NCBI GenBank assembly: GCA_003996215.1
Contig: QJPP01003136.1
Coordinates: forward strand, 1 to 64,000
Source: Jaltomata sinuosa
Lineage: Eukaryota > Streptophyta > Magnoliopsida > Solanales > Solanaceae
Length of the DNA stretch: 64,000 nucleotides
Direction of reading: 5' to 3'
Shown: piece by piece, positions 34,462 to 45,895 of the stretch
Layout of the letters: every line of letters starts with the position of its first letter
Position numbering within the stretch: the stretch's first letter is position 1
The notes under the pieces: generated by a model
Database searches by the model: none
Told to the model about the DNA's origin: nothing
Seen by the model: only the letters and a program-made list of their open reading frames with translations
Position numbers and translations under genes: made by a program

Positions 34462-37400
34462 TATCATGACCCAACTACCGAGCCGTGTGGGCACCTACTC
34501 TAAGCACCTATATAGGAGAACCCTTACCACCCCATTTAAAATGGGCCTGCAAAAATAATTAATAAACCTGTAAATTTTCCTTTTATATTTATAAATAGTT
34601 ACAAAAACTTTAAGTACAATGAAATCTTTTACAAATTCAATTAAAACCTTCCCTAGAAACTAGTCTAAATAGGTACAAGAGCTTCTAAGAGAAGTATTGT
34701 AATAAACAAGACATAGCTTCCACTATAGGAAGATAGGAGTAGAAGCTGCTGGAGACTTTTATCTGCATCACCTGAGAAACAACAACTGATCCTGCAACCA
34801 TACTATACCTAAAAATAGCAAGAGTAGTATCAGTACAAACAACACATAATGGTAGGCATCATTGTTGGACCTGAATCCACCACATACCATCATATAAGAA
34901 TCAAGAGAAATATGCAATATAAGTTACAAAAATCCAGGTCCTTTATCAACAACCCATACTACCCAGGAAAATCATCCAAAGACTGTATACATTCTTTCCC
35001 AAGCCTCCCTACCTTATTCCACTGCCAACTCCACTGTTAGCAGGCATTTCGCCTTTGTATCCTAGCCATAACCTGCCCCTTATAACACAAAGAATCTTCA
35101 AGTCTACCCATCTTGCTAAACACTAGAAATACCTTACCAGTTTCAATACTGTAATTCACATTACTAACTAACCCGGTTAACAGGTCTGTCACGCTCACTT
35201 AAGACCCTAAGTCAACAACCTTGACCCTAAGCCCTTAGCCCACAATAACGGACTACTTGTGAGTTTTGCTTATTCAACCCCTAAGGTTCTTTACCCTTGA
35301 CATCCCACCGATTTAGGAACTCAAAGAATACTAGCCTTGGTTCACTAAACCAGTCAAACCTGACTCCATAGGAACCTTAGTCCCTCCAAACTCACCCATA
35401 TTGAACCCGTCAAGCAATACACCTCAAAACCTCTAGTCATGTGCCCAACTAGCCCAGACATCATCGCTAGTCGACCTGTCACTCTTGTCAAAAATGGGAA
35501 TTTCAAGTGTACTCCATAACAGAATATACCAAAATAACATGAAACAACCAAGTCCATATGACTATCAATAAGTCCCCAGTCGACAATCAGACTCAACAAC
35601 CTTATAACTCATGCCCAACTATGTCAGTAACTAGACCACATAAAATTATGTCACAGCTTGCAACTCACCCGTACCTCCCAAGGATTCCTAGGATATCATC
35701 TATGCCATTTAATATGCGACCTCGATTTACAAAAGAAACAACCTTATCACTTAAGCACACCAACCCGACCTTCAAGGACCAATATGTATGTCAAGTAATA
35801 CTAAATCTTGGCCCTCTCAGAAAACTAACATGTAATAAACATCACTAACATATATGCCCAATTCACTCAAGGAACTAACAAGTAATGAACATCAATAATA
35901 GATAAGCCTGGTTCACTCAAGGAACCAACAAGTAACAAACATCAATAAAAAATAAGCCCAGTTCACTCAAGGAACCAACAAGTAATGAACATCAATAATA
36001 ATAATCCCAATTCTCTCAAGGAACCAACATACATATAACACTAAATTGCATACCAGGCATGGTACCTAAGCCAACCGTAACAGAACTTGTACCAGGCGTG
36101 GTACCTGAGCCAACAGATATAAATCATGTACTAGGTGTGGTACCAAGCCAACTGATAGAGAAGCTATACTAGGCATGGTACCCAAGCCAACTGATAGATA
36201 TCTTATACCTACCCGAGACCACTAATGAATCTGTACCAGGCATGGTACCCGAGCTAACCGAATGTCACAAACAATCTAATAAACAATAATAATAGACACA
36301 ACCATACTTATAAAACCAATAAGTTATTAAGACAATTCATTTCACATGATTGACAATCGGACATCATAAACATTCATCATTTCATTCCCTAAGCCATGTA
36401 ATATGCAGACAATACTAAGTAAAAGTTACAATGCACACATATCATAAATAGGAAACAATCAACCACCACATACACACAGACCAGGTTCATAACCCCTACC
36501 TTGATGACCTATTCAAAAGCTAACCCTCAGTTTACCATCTAGATACATATAGTCATTTACATCAAATTTTGGACCCCTTTAGAAAAGTAAGCACATTCTA
36601 GAGAATTCATCCCCTGATATTAAGGACTTCAGACCCTTCATGTTGTTTCCATTTCCCCTAAGTAGAACTTTCCTGGAGATCCACTACGACCTAGTAATCC
36701 ATTCACACGTACACATTACCGGTTCTCCGAACCTACCCAACAATCTAGTCCTACTAGAATTTAGCATCAAACATCAATGATAACACGAGAATTGTGTCAC
36801 ATTACCCATAATAACATCCTCCCCCTTCAGGAAACCAAACAATCAATATGATATCACTCTAAACTCCATGCTCGAAGGCCTAGGCATGAATTCTCTCATC
36901 ATTCTACAATAATAATATGCAATGAATTACAGGTCTAAGTATACTCAATTAAACCTAGTCTACCTGGACGCCAAGCATCTGCTGCAAAGGTTTGAACACT
37001 AACTTCTGGCTCCGTGAAGGCGCATCCTGACACAAAGTCGGTCTAGAATCCATGGGTTTTACCCCCATTCAAGTGGGAATCCTTCCTCTCTATTGCTCCC
37101 TAGCTTTGGTGCAGCTTAGAAGGGTTTTTGGAGTAACCCTCGCCTGTTTTTAACTGAAGTGAAGAGAATAGAATTATAAAATCCATTTCTGGATTTTATG
37201 GTCCATTCATTCCGCTATATCAACTTAAAACACGCTACAACAACCTCATCTTTTTCAGCACAGATAGTCTTCAGTAAAATGGTCATAATATTTTACTCGG
37301 GAAGCAAATTAACAAACAGTTGGTGGTATTGGAAAGAAGACTCAGAGATCTTTACATTGGTGGGTTTTGGGATCCCTAACTATTTATATTATAGGAGAAA

Positions 37401-37613
37401 TACTCATTTGAATTTGACCCTTGTTTGAACTTAGCCCGAAACTAAATCGGTAAGGAAACTTTAAACTTAACTTTGTGCTAGGAGTATTGTATGACCTTAG
37501 TACATACCAAATGTACTTTCATACTAAAGAATTAATCTTAACTCTTCTTATGAATGATATTTGTATACTTTTACCACATATATTTTCAGTAACGATGGAA
37601 CAGGTTATTACAA
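34462..37613 (-). repeat. LTR copy C (lacks about 750 bp of its 5' end)
   Basis: On the minus strand it ends GGCTCGGTAGTTGGGTCATGATA at 34462, given here only to show the family end. It is homologous to copies A and B up to about 37613, where the match stops abruptly after ATTACAA. It contains 62-bp repeats (35850-36030) and hairpin repeats (36048-36250), one of them broken. Confidence 0.85.
35850..36250. repeat. Two adjacent minisatellites in LTR C
   Basis: Same two repeat families as in copies A and B. The fifth hairpin unit (near 36205) has lost its core. Confidence 0.85.
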
Positions 37614-38147
37614 TGAGGTAAGTTATATTCTTTTTTTTGAAAGAAAAGAGAAGAAAGAGAGAGGGGTTTCAAGAAAGTAAATAATATTAATGATAAAATT
37701 AAGAAAATAAACAGAGATTAATAGCATTGATGATGAAGGAAATTAAATATGGCTATCTTTAATATTTTATAAAATTTAAAAGTGAATTTTAGGCTCTTAT
37801 AATTAGTAAAAATACTCAAAAAAACCACAAAAAAGATAAATAGGATTACAGGCCTTAGAGAATGTTACACCAGTGATTCCATAACATTCCTTTATATTAA
37901 TCAAATAGCAATGTTGAAGAGTTGAAAAAGAAAATTTGGGCAGAATCCCTTTTCGCATTCTCAAAAATAGAAAAACTAATTAATATCATAAAATATAAAT
38001 TTCAATTTATTGAAATAATTATTTGACAATATGGTAGATGCCTCAAAATGTTTATTGTGATATATATTGTAATTTGATATTTTCGTATGTAATTATCCTT
38101 TTGGCCATTCTCGCATTTTCACTTTTTTTGTACTGTTAGAGCATTCA
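37614..38147. other. AT-rich unassigned sequence
   Basis: A purine-rich run (37640-37680, GAAAGAAAAGAGAAGAAAGAGAGAG) is followed by A/T-rich sequence without open frames or repeats that I recognise. It separates the broken LTR C from the next element. The last five bases, ATTCA (38143-38147), are the candidate target site left of the next LTR. Confidence 0.5.
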
Positions 38148-38940
38148 TGTAATGCTCCAAGTTATTTATGGCTTGCTAGAACTGGTGGTTTGGTGCTCTG
38201 GCCATTCATTTGGTCTTTATGGTCATTTCCCTATTTTAGACCCCAAACTTAGGAAATCCTTGCCTTTAGTAAAAATTCTTAGCTAACGTGCTCGAAATCA
38301 AATTCTGACATTTTTGTTAGCTCTGAAACATGGAATTTGGTTTAGTTGGACCTTTAGTTGGGGCCTGGGGCCTTCTGCTATGATTCTATCTTACTTTTTG
38401 ACATTTTAGGCCAGTTGGAGTTAGAAGTTTGACTTCGGTCAAATTTTGATGATCGGAGCATCAGATTCAAAATTCGATGGTTCCATCAGCTCTAGAATGT
38501 CGAGTTTGGGTTAGGTTGGTGGTTGGTTTGGGTCTCAAGTGAGCTGCACTCATTTTGCGTGTTTGGTTGGCCTTAGCTAATGTTGACTTGGGTTAACATT
38601 CCTTTGAAATGACCTCGCATGAGAGTTTCGTTGATTCTGTTGAGTCAAAAACATCATTTCCACTCTAGTAGTATATTTGATTTGTGAGTATCGGGTTTTG
38701 ATTGTTCCCAGAATACCTTGTGGAAGTTTTCATTTTAGCTGGTTTTCTGCAGCTAGCAGGTGTTTAGCCTTCCGCTTCCCTTCAGCACCGATGGAGCCCT
38801 GCTAGTGCCGATAGCACTAGGCACTGTGCCTGCCTCCAATGCTAACAACGCCCCCTTGGCGCAATCGTGCATATGTGCGCCTGGACCCTTCAGCCCAATG
38901 GTGCATGGCCAGCGCAAATGGCGCTAGCCTGTGGCCAGCA

Positions 38941-38948
38941 ATATATAG
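38941..38948 (+). promoter_or_regulatory. Candidate TATA box of the LTR
   Basis: ATATATAG sits in otherwise GC-richer sequence (GGCCAGCAATATATAGTGCC) and is followed by a pyrimidine-rich CTTTTTCTC about 10 bases on. Position, about 790 bp into the LTR, is plausible for a U3 promoter. Confidence 0.5.
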
Positions 38949-40227
38949 TGCCTTTTTCTCAATTTTTCAGACTGTTTATCTCTTTTTATCTCACTCCAAA
39001 CTGATTTCCCACTCCTAAAACTTACTCGAAATCAATTCCCAGCCGTGGGACTCCATCAAATTAAGGATTTCATCAATTCCCTCTTTGTTTGGTAGGTGTT
39101 CTCCTTGAATTTCTTCCTACCCATGACTAAAACCTCTATTATTGTACTTACTTAGCTTAGGGTTTTTTTTTGTGGGTTTTTAGCTTTTGGTTGGATTGAT
39201 TATTTGTGGCTCGCGTGTTTCATCTTGTTTCCCTTACTCCCTCTCTTCGTGGTACATTTTTTCCTGCCTTTTGGTTCTTAATTTTTTAAGTTTTCGCAGG
39301 TTCCCTCTTCTTCCCCGGGCTGTTTTAGGTCCTTTCTTTACTTAATTTCCGCTCAATTTTTGGGCATGTATTCTTGGCGAGATTGGGAACCTCGTAGTAA
39401 TTTTTGTTTTCGGTTTAGATTATAGAGCCCATAGGCCCGCTTTTGACCCGGATTTTGACCCAGCTAGAATTTAAGCAATATGAGTACTGTTAGTCTTGTT
39501 TTAACATGTAGATTACCTTCTTTATAGTGTGATTACTTTTTGATTCTTCTCAGAGCAGTTCGAGCTTGGAAAACATCATTCCAACAGCTTGTGGTCGGAC
39601 GACAAGTAGGTTATGCCGTTATGGTTTCCTCTTTCTAAACTTTGCGTATATAGGCTATAATTGCACTAATTAGCATCCTTAGGTTGGGTTTTATTATATT
39701 TCCACCCCAGACCTTGTCCTCTTCATTTTTGTCCATCTTCTTTCACTTGTATCATTGTAGTATTCATTTTAGTTGGTAGTATTACCCTTGTGGCCCTGTG
39801 TGGCCTTGTTTATGCCTCTAGACCATGGATGATGGGTTATTTGGGAATGTTCAAAAGTCCCGGACATTGATACCTTGATTTTAGAGCTGGTTATCTATGT
39901 TTTAGAGAGATTGGATCATGTGTAGAGCTGATAGGTTAGTTGTGAGCCATTGGGCTATTGTTTGCGTTTGAGCATGCCATTATCATTCATATAAAGAGAT
40001 TTTATGCATGTTTTACTACTATTTTGGCTGCGGGCCTACTATAAATGGTTTTTTAAAGTTTGCATGGCCCCGAGGGTCCATTTTTGATAAAAATGCTTAT
40101 AAAGAATTTGGAACTAATTTTTATGGATCTTCTTGGTGTAAGAGAGACTAAATGATAATTTTATCACCATTTTTCATACTTATACTAGACTCGGCTGAGC
40201 TGTAGTGCTAAACATGTTTTACTACTA

Positions 40228-40365
40228 TTTTTAGACCCAGATACGCCCTGGGCACCTTTTGAGGGAATTTTTAGACTTGATTATAGATTTAAACCCGGAT
40301 AGACCCCGGGCACTCATTTTGAGATTTTGGTTACTGGTTTAGACTCAGATACACTCCAGGCAGTT
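40228..40365 (+). repeat. Imperfect tandem repeat in the LTR
   Basis: Three units of about 50-70 bp share TTTAGACCCAGATA, CCCTGGGCA and TTTTGAG (40228, 40285, 40338). Confidence 0.7.
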
Positions 40366-41619
40366 GTATTGGATATTCTGAGATTTTGTATGTGGTCGAG
40401 GACCTCTATGGACCTTGCTAATCCGGACTAGAGGCTACATGCTGAGTGTGCCAGATGAGGGGTATACAGTGCAGTTAAGGTATACGGGTGTGTCCTTTTA
40501 TGGATCCTACCTACTAGGTGTATCGGCTCTAGATGAGGTACATACGGTACTACGGTTACACCTGGTTTTCACACTATTGCATCATATCATTTATTTTTGT
40601 ACGATTCCACCCTTGTTTGCTATTTGCTGAGTGTACGCTCCGGTAGTATGGGATGTCGGAGGGTTTGTTTTCACTTGAATGTGTTCCTCGAGTGTATGGA
40701 CTCCCACTGGGACTATAAGTAGATTTATTATTGTTTTTATCCTATCATAGTACTGGTTCTTGTTATGGTTACTGTTGGATTCATATTTCAAGAGCTGTGT
40801 TATTAGCATGAATTGATTAGTGGTATTGTTTCAAGCATGATTATGTTATTTTATTTCCTTCCCTCCCTTTGTTCTTGAGGTTTCTAGTATACCGCCTTTC
40901 TTCCTAAACTCTCTTTATTATATATTGTTGTTGCAAGGATCAAAGTGTGTTCTTCTTTACTTCACCTGCGTTTTGTGATATATATATTTCTAGTAGTTAG
41001 TCAAGCATGATTATTTTCTCCTTGTATTCTATCTATGCTAGCTTCCATGTACTTATCTAGTTGCTTCTGTGACTACTTTCTTTGTTTTCTGCTATTTATT
41101 GCTTTTATATTTCATATGCGCTCAGTCATCCTATGATGCCTAGTGGATACTTGTTGCTTTGAAATTGGTGATCATACTACACTCTATATCTTTCTGTGTA
41201 GATCCTAGTGTGGGACATCACCATTGAGTCATGGAGACTCATGCGGAGTGCTTTTGGATCATCCAATACTAAGAGTGAGCTCCTGGTGGCTGGACCTTGG
41301 ATTTTATCTCCTTTTTTGTAATATGTACTCTTTTATTATTCAGAGACAGTTGTATATATATTCTTTTGGACCCTTGTACTCTGTTTATGTAGTAGAGGCT
41401 CTTATACTATGATACCAGGTCATGGGATGGTTTAGTTTCCTTTATATATATTTATGTTGCTTTATTCCTTTACTTTATCTCTTGCTTATGCTTATATCTT
41501 GTTCTTCCACTTGCATAGTTAGCTAGTAGCCCATTACTAACCGATCCGGGGTACGGGGATTGGTTCGCCTACAGGGGGTTGTAGGTGCCATCATGACCTG
41601 AGAAATCAGGTTGTTACAA

Positions 41620-41637
41620 CTTGGTATCATAGCCTAG
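41620..41637 (+). other. Primer binding site, tRNA-Met-like
   Basis: CTTGGTATCATAGCCTAG follows the LTR end at 41618. It resembles TGGTATCAGAGC with one substitution (CATAG for CAGAG). Confidence 0.75.
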
Positions 41638-41830
41638 GTTCACTGGTGTCATCGATATAGGAGCCAATGTCTAGTAGAGTCCTGCAGATCGGGGCAGAGA
41701 CATCCGTACTCAATCTTTGAGAGGCTACAGTGGCATATTAGGAAATATAACTCTTTCTTGCTTCTATATTGTGCGTCATATCCTAGGTGGTTTTCTAGAA
41801 ACTCATTTGTTCTAGTTCACTCTTCCGCAG

Positions 41831-42898
41831 ATGGCTCATACGAGATCTTTGGTAGTGAGCGAGGGTGAGCCTTCGACCCCAGCACACCCAACTCTAGCTA
41901 GGGGCTGGGGAGGTCATAGAGGTAGAGGCCGAGGATGAGCCCGAGCAGTGGCACCAGCTAGATCTCCTGAGGCTGAGTTTGACCTAAGAGAGTCCCAGAG
42001 CAGTAGCCCATGGACTGGGGATAGCCCAGGTGCCACCTGGGCCAGTAGCAACTTTAGTACTAGCATCAGCCCATGCTCTTTCGTCAGATATCTAGGGTTT
42101 ACTTCTTTAGTTGTTGGGTATGATTGAGGGTCAGCCTTCAGATGTTGCACAGACATCCACTCAGGGGGCAGCCCTGGGTGTTCAGAGTTTAGAAGCACAA
42201 CCTGCTACTGCGGTTCCCCATGCTGAGGTTCTTATGGTACCTTCTGTTACACAACCTCTTGCTCCTCGCCCAGTTATGAAAAAGATAGAGCAGAAGGCTC
42301 TGGGCAGATTTATGAGATTAGAGCCACCTAGATTCTCTGGTACTCTTAGACATGATCTGTATGACTTCATTTCTACTTGTGAGAAGATGCTTCACAATTT
42401 GGGTTTGTTGGATACTCACAGAGTTGGTTATACTTCTTATCAGTTGGAGGGCCCAGCTAAGTTATGGTGGAGGGCCCACATAGCTTGCAAACTATCTTCA
42501 TCTCTTGAGTGGGTTTGGAGAGAGTTTTATGAGGCCTTTATGGCCAAGTTCTTACCCAGAGTGATTGTGAGCATCGCGGAGAGCAGTTCCCCAGACTGAT
42601 GCAGGGTTCGATGTCTGTATCTAAGTATGAGAATCGTTTCCACTAGTTGGCTCCCTTTGGGGCTATGATCATTCCTACCGATCTAGACAGAGTTTGCCAG
42701 TTTGTTTGGGGGTTGCGGACAGAACTTAGACAGATATTTGAGGTACTAGTTGCTAGTGGATGATCCTTCTAGGCTATCCTAGACCATGTTTGTACTATGA
42801 AGGATTTACATCTTCATAATCCAGGGGCCAGAGATAAGAGGCCATGACACCAGGGCAGCTACAGTGGTTCCCGCTATGGCGGTAGAGGTTCAGGCCAG
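41831..42898 (+). pseudogene. gag: gag of the chromovirus-like part
   Basis: ATG at 41831 opens MAHTRSLVVSEGEPSTPAHPTLARG and a RGRGRG stretch, then stops at TGA (41937). Gag core sequence is readable at 42111-42599: QKALGRFMRLEPPRFSGT, DLYDFISTCEKMLHNLGLLD, RVGYTSYQLEGPAKLWWRAHIACK and WREFYEAFMAKFLPR, the usual retrotransposon gag fold. A frameshift near 42590 is followed by a readable SMSVSKYENRFH...LAPFGAMI relative and a Gly/Arg-rich YGGRGSGQ end at about 42890. No zinc knuckle remains before the fusion point. Confidence 0.82.
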
Positions 42899-43555
42899 TA
42901 ATTCAAGACTTGCCTCCCCCGAAGACCAAGAAAGAGGTCATGAGTTTCCTGGGAAGGTTGAATTGTATTAGTCAGTTCATAGCTCAATCAACGGTTATTT
43001 GTGAACCCATTTTCAAGTTATTAAAGAAAGATGCGTCGACTGGTTGGACCAAGGAGTGCCAGCAAGCTTTTGATCGTATCAAGGACTACTTGTACAGTCC
43101 TCCGATATTGGTTCCTCCAAGAGAAGGGAGCCCATTATTGTTGTATCTACCGATTTCATAAAATGCCTTCGGATGTGTCCTGGGACAACATGATGAAACC
43201 GGAAAGAAAGAACGAGCAATTTATTATCTGAGTAAGAAGTTCACTCCATGCGAGGCTCGTTATACTTTGTTAGAAAAGACTTGTTGTGCTTTGACTTGGG
43301 TCGCTCAGAAGTTGAGATATTATTTGTCATACTATACGACATATCTCATTTACAGAATGGATCCCCTGAAGTACATATTCCAAAAGGCCATGCCTACAGG
43401 GAAGTTGGCCAAATGGAAGATGTTGCTATGTGAGTTCGACATCATAGATGCGACTCAAAAAGCAATCAAGGGACAGGCCTTAGCAGATTATTTAGCAGAA
43501 AATCTGGTTGATAAAGATTATGAACTGCTCCAAACTTACTTCCTCGATGAATAGA
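42899..43555 (+). pseudogene. Tat/Ogre-type RT end and RNase H
   Basis: Sequence enters at VIQDLPPPKTKKEVMSFLGRLNCISQFIAQSTVICEPIFKLLKKD, the RT thumb/connection region of Tat-lineage elements; the catalytic RT part is absent. RNase H follows: FGCVLGQHDETGKKERAIYYLSKKFTPCEARYTLLEKTCCALTWVAQKLRYYL, with a stop (TAA) at 43159. It then reads MDPLKYIFQKAMPTGKLAKWKMLLCEFDI and KGQALADYLAE. The whole stretch keeps one frame despite two stops. The TAA lies where Tat elements have glutamate. Confidence 0.88.
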
Positions 43556-44230
43556 TTCTGTTCATAGGTGAGGATATTGTTGAGTCATGCCCCGGTTGGA
43601 TATTTTTCTTCGACGAAGCGGTCAACTTCAATGGTTCGGGCATTGGAGCAGTCTTGGTATCAAAAACTGGTCAGCACTATCCGGTGACAGCCAAACTCTG
43701 TTTCCCGTGCACTAACAACATGGCTGATTACGAAGCTTGTATTCTCGGTATCCAACTAGCTATTGATATAAATGTCTGAGAACTTTTGGTCATAGGTGAT
43801 TCTGATTTGCTAATTCACCAAGTTCAAGGTGAATGGGCTGTGAAGAACCCCAAGATCGTGTCGTATGTGAAAATGGTTCAAAATTTATGCAAGAGATTCA
43901 GGAAGATCGAATTCAAGCATACACAAAGGATTCAAAATGAGTTTGATGATGCATTGGCAACGATATCCTCCATGATTCAACATCCCGATCAGAATTATAT
44001 TGATCCGTTGATAATAGGTCTCAAAGAACAACCTGCGCACTGTGTGCAAGTCGAAGCAGAATCAGACGGAAAACCATGGTATCATGATATCAAGAGGTAT
44101 CTAGAAGTTGGAGTCTATCCCAAAGATGTGACCGCCAACCAAAAGAAAACCATTTGTCGAATGGCCAACAACTTTTTCTTAAACAGAGAAATCCTGTATA
44201 GGAGGACTCCGGACCTTGGATTCTTAAGAT
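43556..44230 (+). pseudogene. Second (archaeal-type) RNase H of the Tat-like element
   Basis: It reads WIFFFDEAVNFNGSGIGAVLVSKTGQHYPVTAKLCFPCTNNMADYEACILGIQLAIDINV, stop, ELLVIGDSDLLIHQVQGEWAVKNPKIV. The usual first Asp of this domain appears within FFFDEAV; the Glu is in YEACI and the next Asp in GDSDLL. An additional RNase H of this type downstream of the usual one is characteristic of the Tat lineage and separates it from Athila and chromoviruses. It continues to NQKKTICRMANNFFLNREILYRRTPDLGFLRCV, the linker to integrase. Confidence 0.88.
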
Positions 44231-45310
44231 GCGTTGATTTGATTGAAGCCACAAGACTATTAGAAGAGGTACACGCTGGAGTGTGTGGTCCTCACATGAA
44301 TGGGTTCACCCTACCATGGATACTTTTGGATGACCATGGAAAATGACTGTAGCAAGTTCGTACAAAAATGTCACAAGTGTTAGATCCATGGAGATTTGAT
44401 TCGAGTACCACCTAGTGATCTTCATGCAATAAGTGCACCTTGACCTTTTGTAGCCTGGGGCATGGATGCCATTGGTCCCATCGAGTCATTTCCCTTGAAT
44501 GGACACAGATTTATTTTGGTTGCTATTGATTACTTCACCAAGTGGGTAGAAGATGTTTCTTACAAGTCTGTGACCAAGAAGGTTGTAGCCAATTTTGTTA
44601 AAAACAACCTAATCTGTCGATTCGGGATCCCCGAGTCAATTATTACCGACAACGAAACAAATCTGAATAGCCACTTGATGAAAGAAATATTTGAGCAATT
44701 AAAGATCACTCACCATAATTCAACCGCATACTGGCCGTAAATGAATGGAGCTGTGGAAGCCGCCAACAAAAATATCAAAAAGATCTTGAGAAAAAAATGG
44801 TCGACCATCACCGATCTTGGCATAAGATGTTGCCTTATGCTTTATTGGGATACCGGACGACCGTCAGGACTTCGACTGGGGCTACCCCTTATATATTGGT
44901 GTATGGATCAGAAGCAGTGATACCTGCGGAAGTTGAAATACCATCTCTTAGGATCATTCGGAAAGCCGGACTGAACAATGAAGAATGGGTTTGTGCCCGT
45001 CATGAGCAACCCATGTTGATTGATGAGAAAAGGATGAGTGTCGTATGCCATGGTCAGTTGTACCAACAAAGAATTATTCGTGCATTCAACAAAAGAGTGA
45101 GACCTCGCATGTTTGTCGTAGGACAACTGGTTCTCAAGCGAGTTTTCCCCACCAGGAGGAATACAAAGGAAAGTTTGCACCCAATTGGCAAGGCCCGTAT
45201 GTCATCCATAAAGGGTTATCTAGAGGAGCTCTGATCCTATCCGAAATGGACGGTCAAGTGTGGACCAAATAAATCAATTCCAATGATGTGAAGAGATACT
45301 TTGTTTAGGG
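44231..45310 (+). pseudogene. Tat/Ogre-type integrase
   Basis: The HHCC finger is damaged by a deletion near 44310: EVHAGVCGPHMNGFTL, then in another frame CSKFVQKCHKC. The core follows: WGMDAIGPIESFPLNGHRFILVAIDYFTKWVEDVSYKSVTKK, IPESIITDNETNLNS with the second Asp, then a TAA in place of the usual Gln before MNGAVEAANKNIKKIL with the catalytic Glu. A frameshift at about 44795 leads to DHHRSWHKMLPYALLGYRTTVRTSTGATPYILVYGSEAVIPAEVEIPSLRI. The C-terminus runs through QLVLKRVFP, and the final segment in another frame ends NWQGPYVIHKGLSRGALILSEMDGQVW. Confidence 0.9.
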
Positions 45311-45407
45311 ATAGTTTTCCTTTAATTTCCTTTCCCTGTAATCGCATTTCCTGATTGAGATCATTTTATGCTTTGTAATAGCTTAAAACATCCCTATCCT
45401 CTTGTAC

Positions 45408-45895
45408 GAACTACGTTTGACCTGAATTCTCAAAAATGAGATACGTAGGCGGCCTGTGTCGGCTTCGATCAACCCCTTAGGAAAATCTATCTTTTCCCTT
45501 CCCTTACCCTGAACTACGTTTGACCTGAATTCTCAAGAATGAGATACGTAGGTGGCCTGTGTCAGCCTCGATCACCCCTTTAGTTATTTCCATCATTCTC
45601 CCACTTCGAGTATGGGAACTACGTTTGACCTGAATTCTCAAAAATGAGATACGTAGGCGGCCTGTGTCGGCTTCGATCAACCCCTTAGGAAAATCTATCT
45701 TTTCCATTCCCTTACCCTGAACTACGTTTGACCTGAATTCTCAAGAATGAGATACGTAGGTGGCCTGTGTCAGCCTCGATCACCCCTTTAGTTATTTCCA
45801 TCATTCTCCCACTTCGAGTGTAGGAACTACGTTTGACCTGATTCCTGCCTCAACGAGATACATAGGTGCCATAACGGTTCGGTCATATCACCCCA
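45408..45895 (+). repeat. 103/105-bp tandem repeat with 208-bp higher-order unit
   Basis: Units start at 45408, 45511, 45616, 45719 and 45824 (spacing 103, 105, 103, 105), each opening GAACTACGTTTGACCTGA. Units 1 and 3 differ at one position, and units 2 and 4 are also nearly identical, whereas odd and even units differ more. So a 208-bp dimer was duplicated recently. The fifth unit is diverged. Each unit has ATACGTAGG and a GGCTTCGATCA / GCCTCGATCAC block. Weak relatives are at 49470-49530 and 49665-49700. Confidence 0.92.

Larger units (their letters stand above)
23820..37613 (-). mobile_element. Tandem LTR-internal-LTR-internal-LTR array of a non-autonomous element
   Basis: Three LTR copies (A 23820-27046, B 28767-32680, C 34462-37613) are separated by two internal regions of 1720 and 1781 bp. 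All are on the minus strand and in register; the period is 5634 bp measured at the LTR starts and 5695 bp at the LTR ends. Each internal region begins next to an LTR end with a tRNA-Met-type primer site and holds no recognisable gag or pol, so the family depends on other elements for its proteins. Copies match at roughly nine bases in ten by eye, so they are old. Sharing of the middle LTR by two internal regions is the expected product of unequal recombination between LTRs. Confidence 0.85.
38148..41618 (+). repeat. LTR of the chromovirus-like part (about 3.47 kb)
   Basis: It starts TGTAATGCTCC (38148) and ends GGTTGTTACA (41618), two bases before the primer site. A TATA-like ATATATAG lies at 38941-38948 after a locally GC-richer block (38760-38935), a plausible promoter. 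A tandem repeat lies at 40228-40365. The last part resembles the remnant at 22284-23819. No second copy is in the window, so the ends are inferred from TG/CA and the primer site. Confidence 0.8.
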
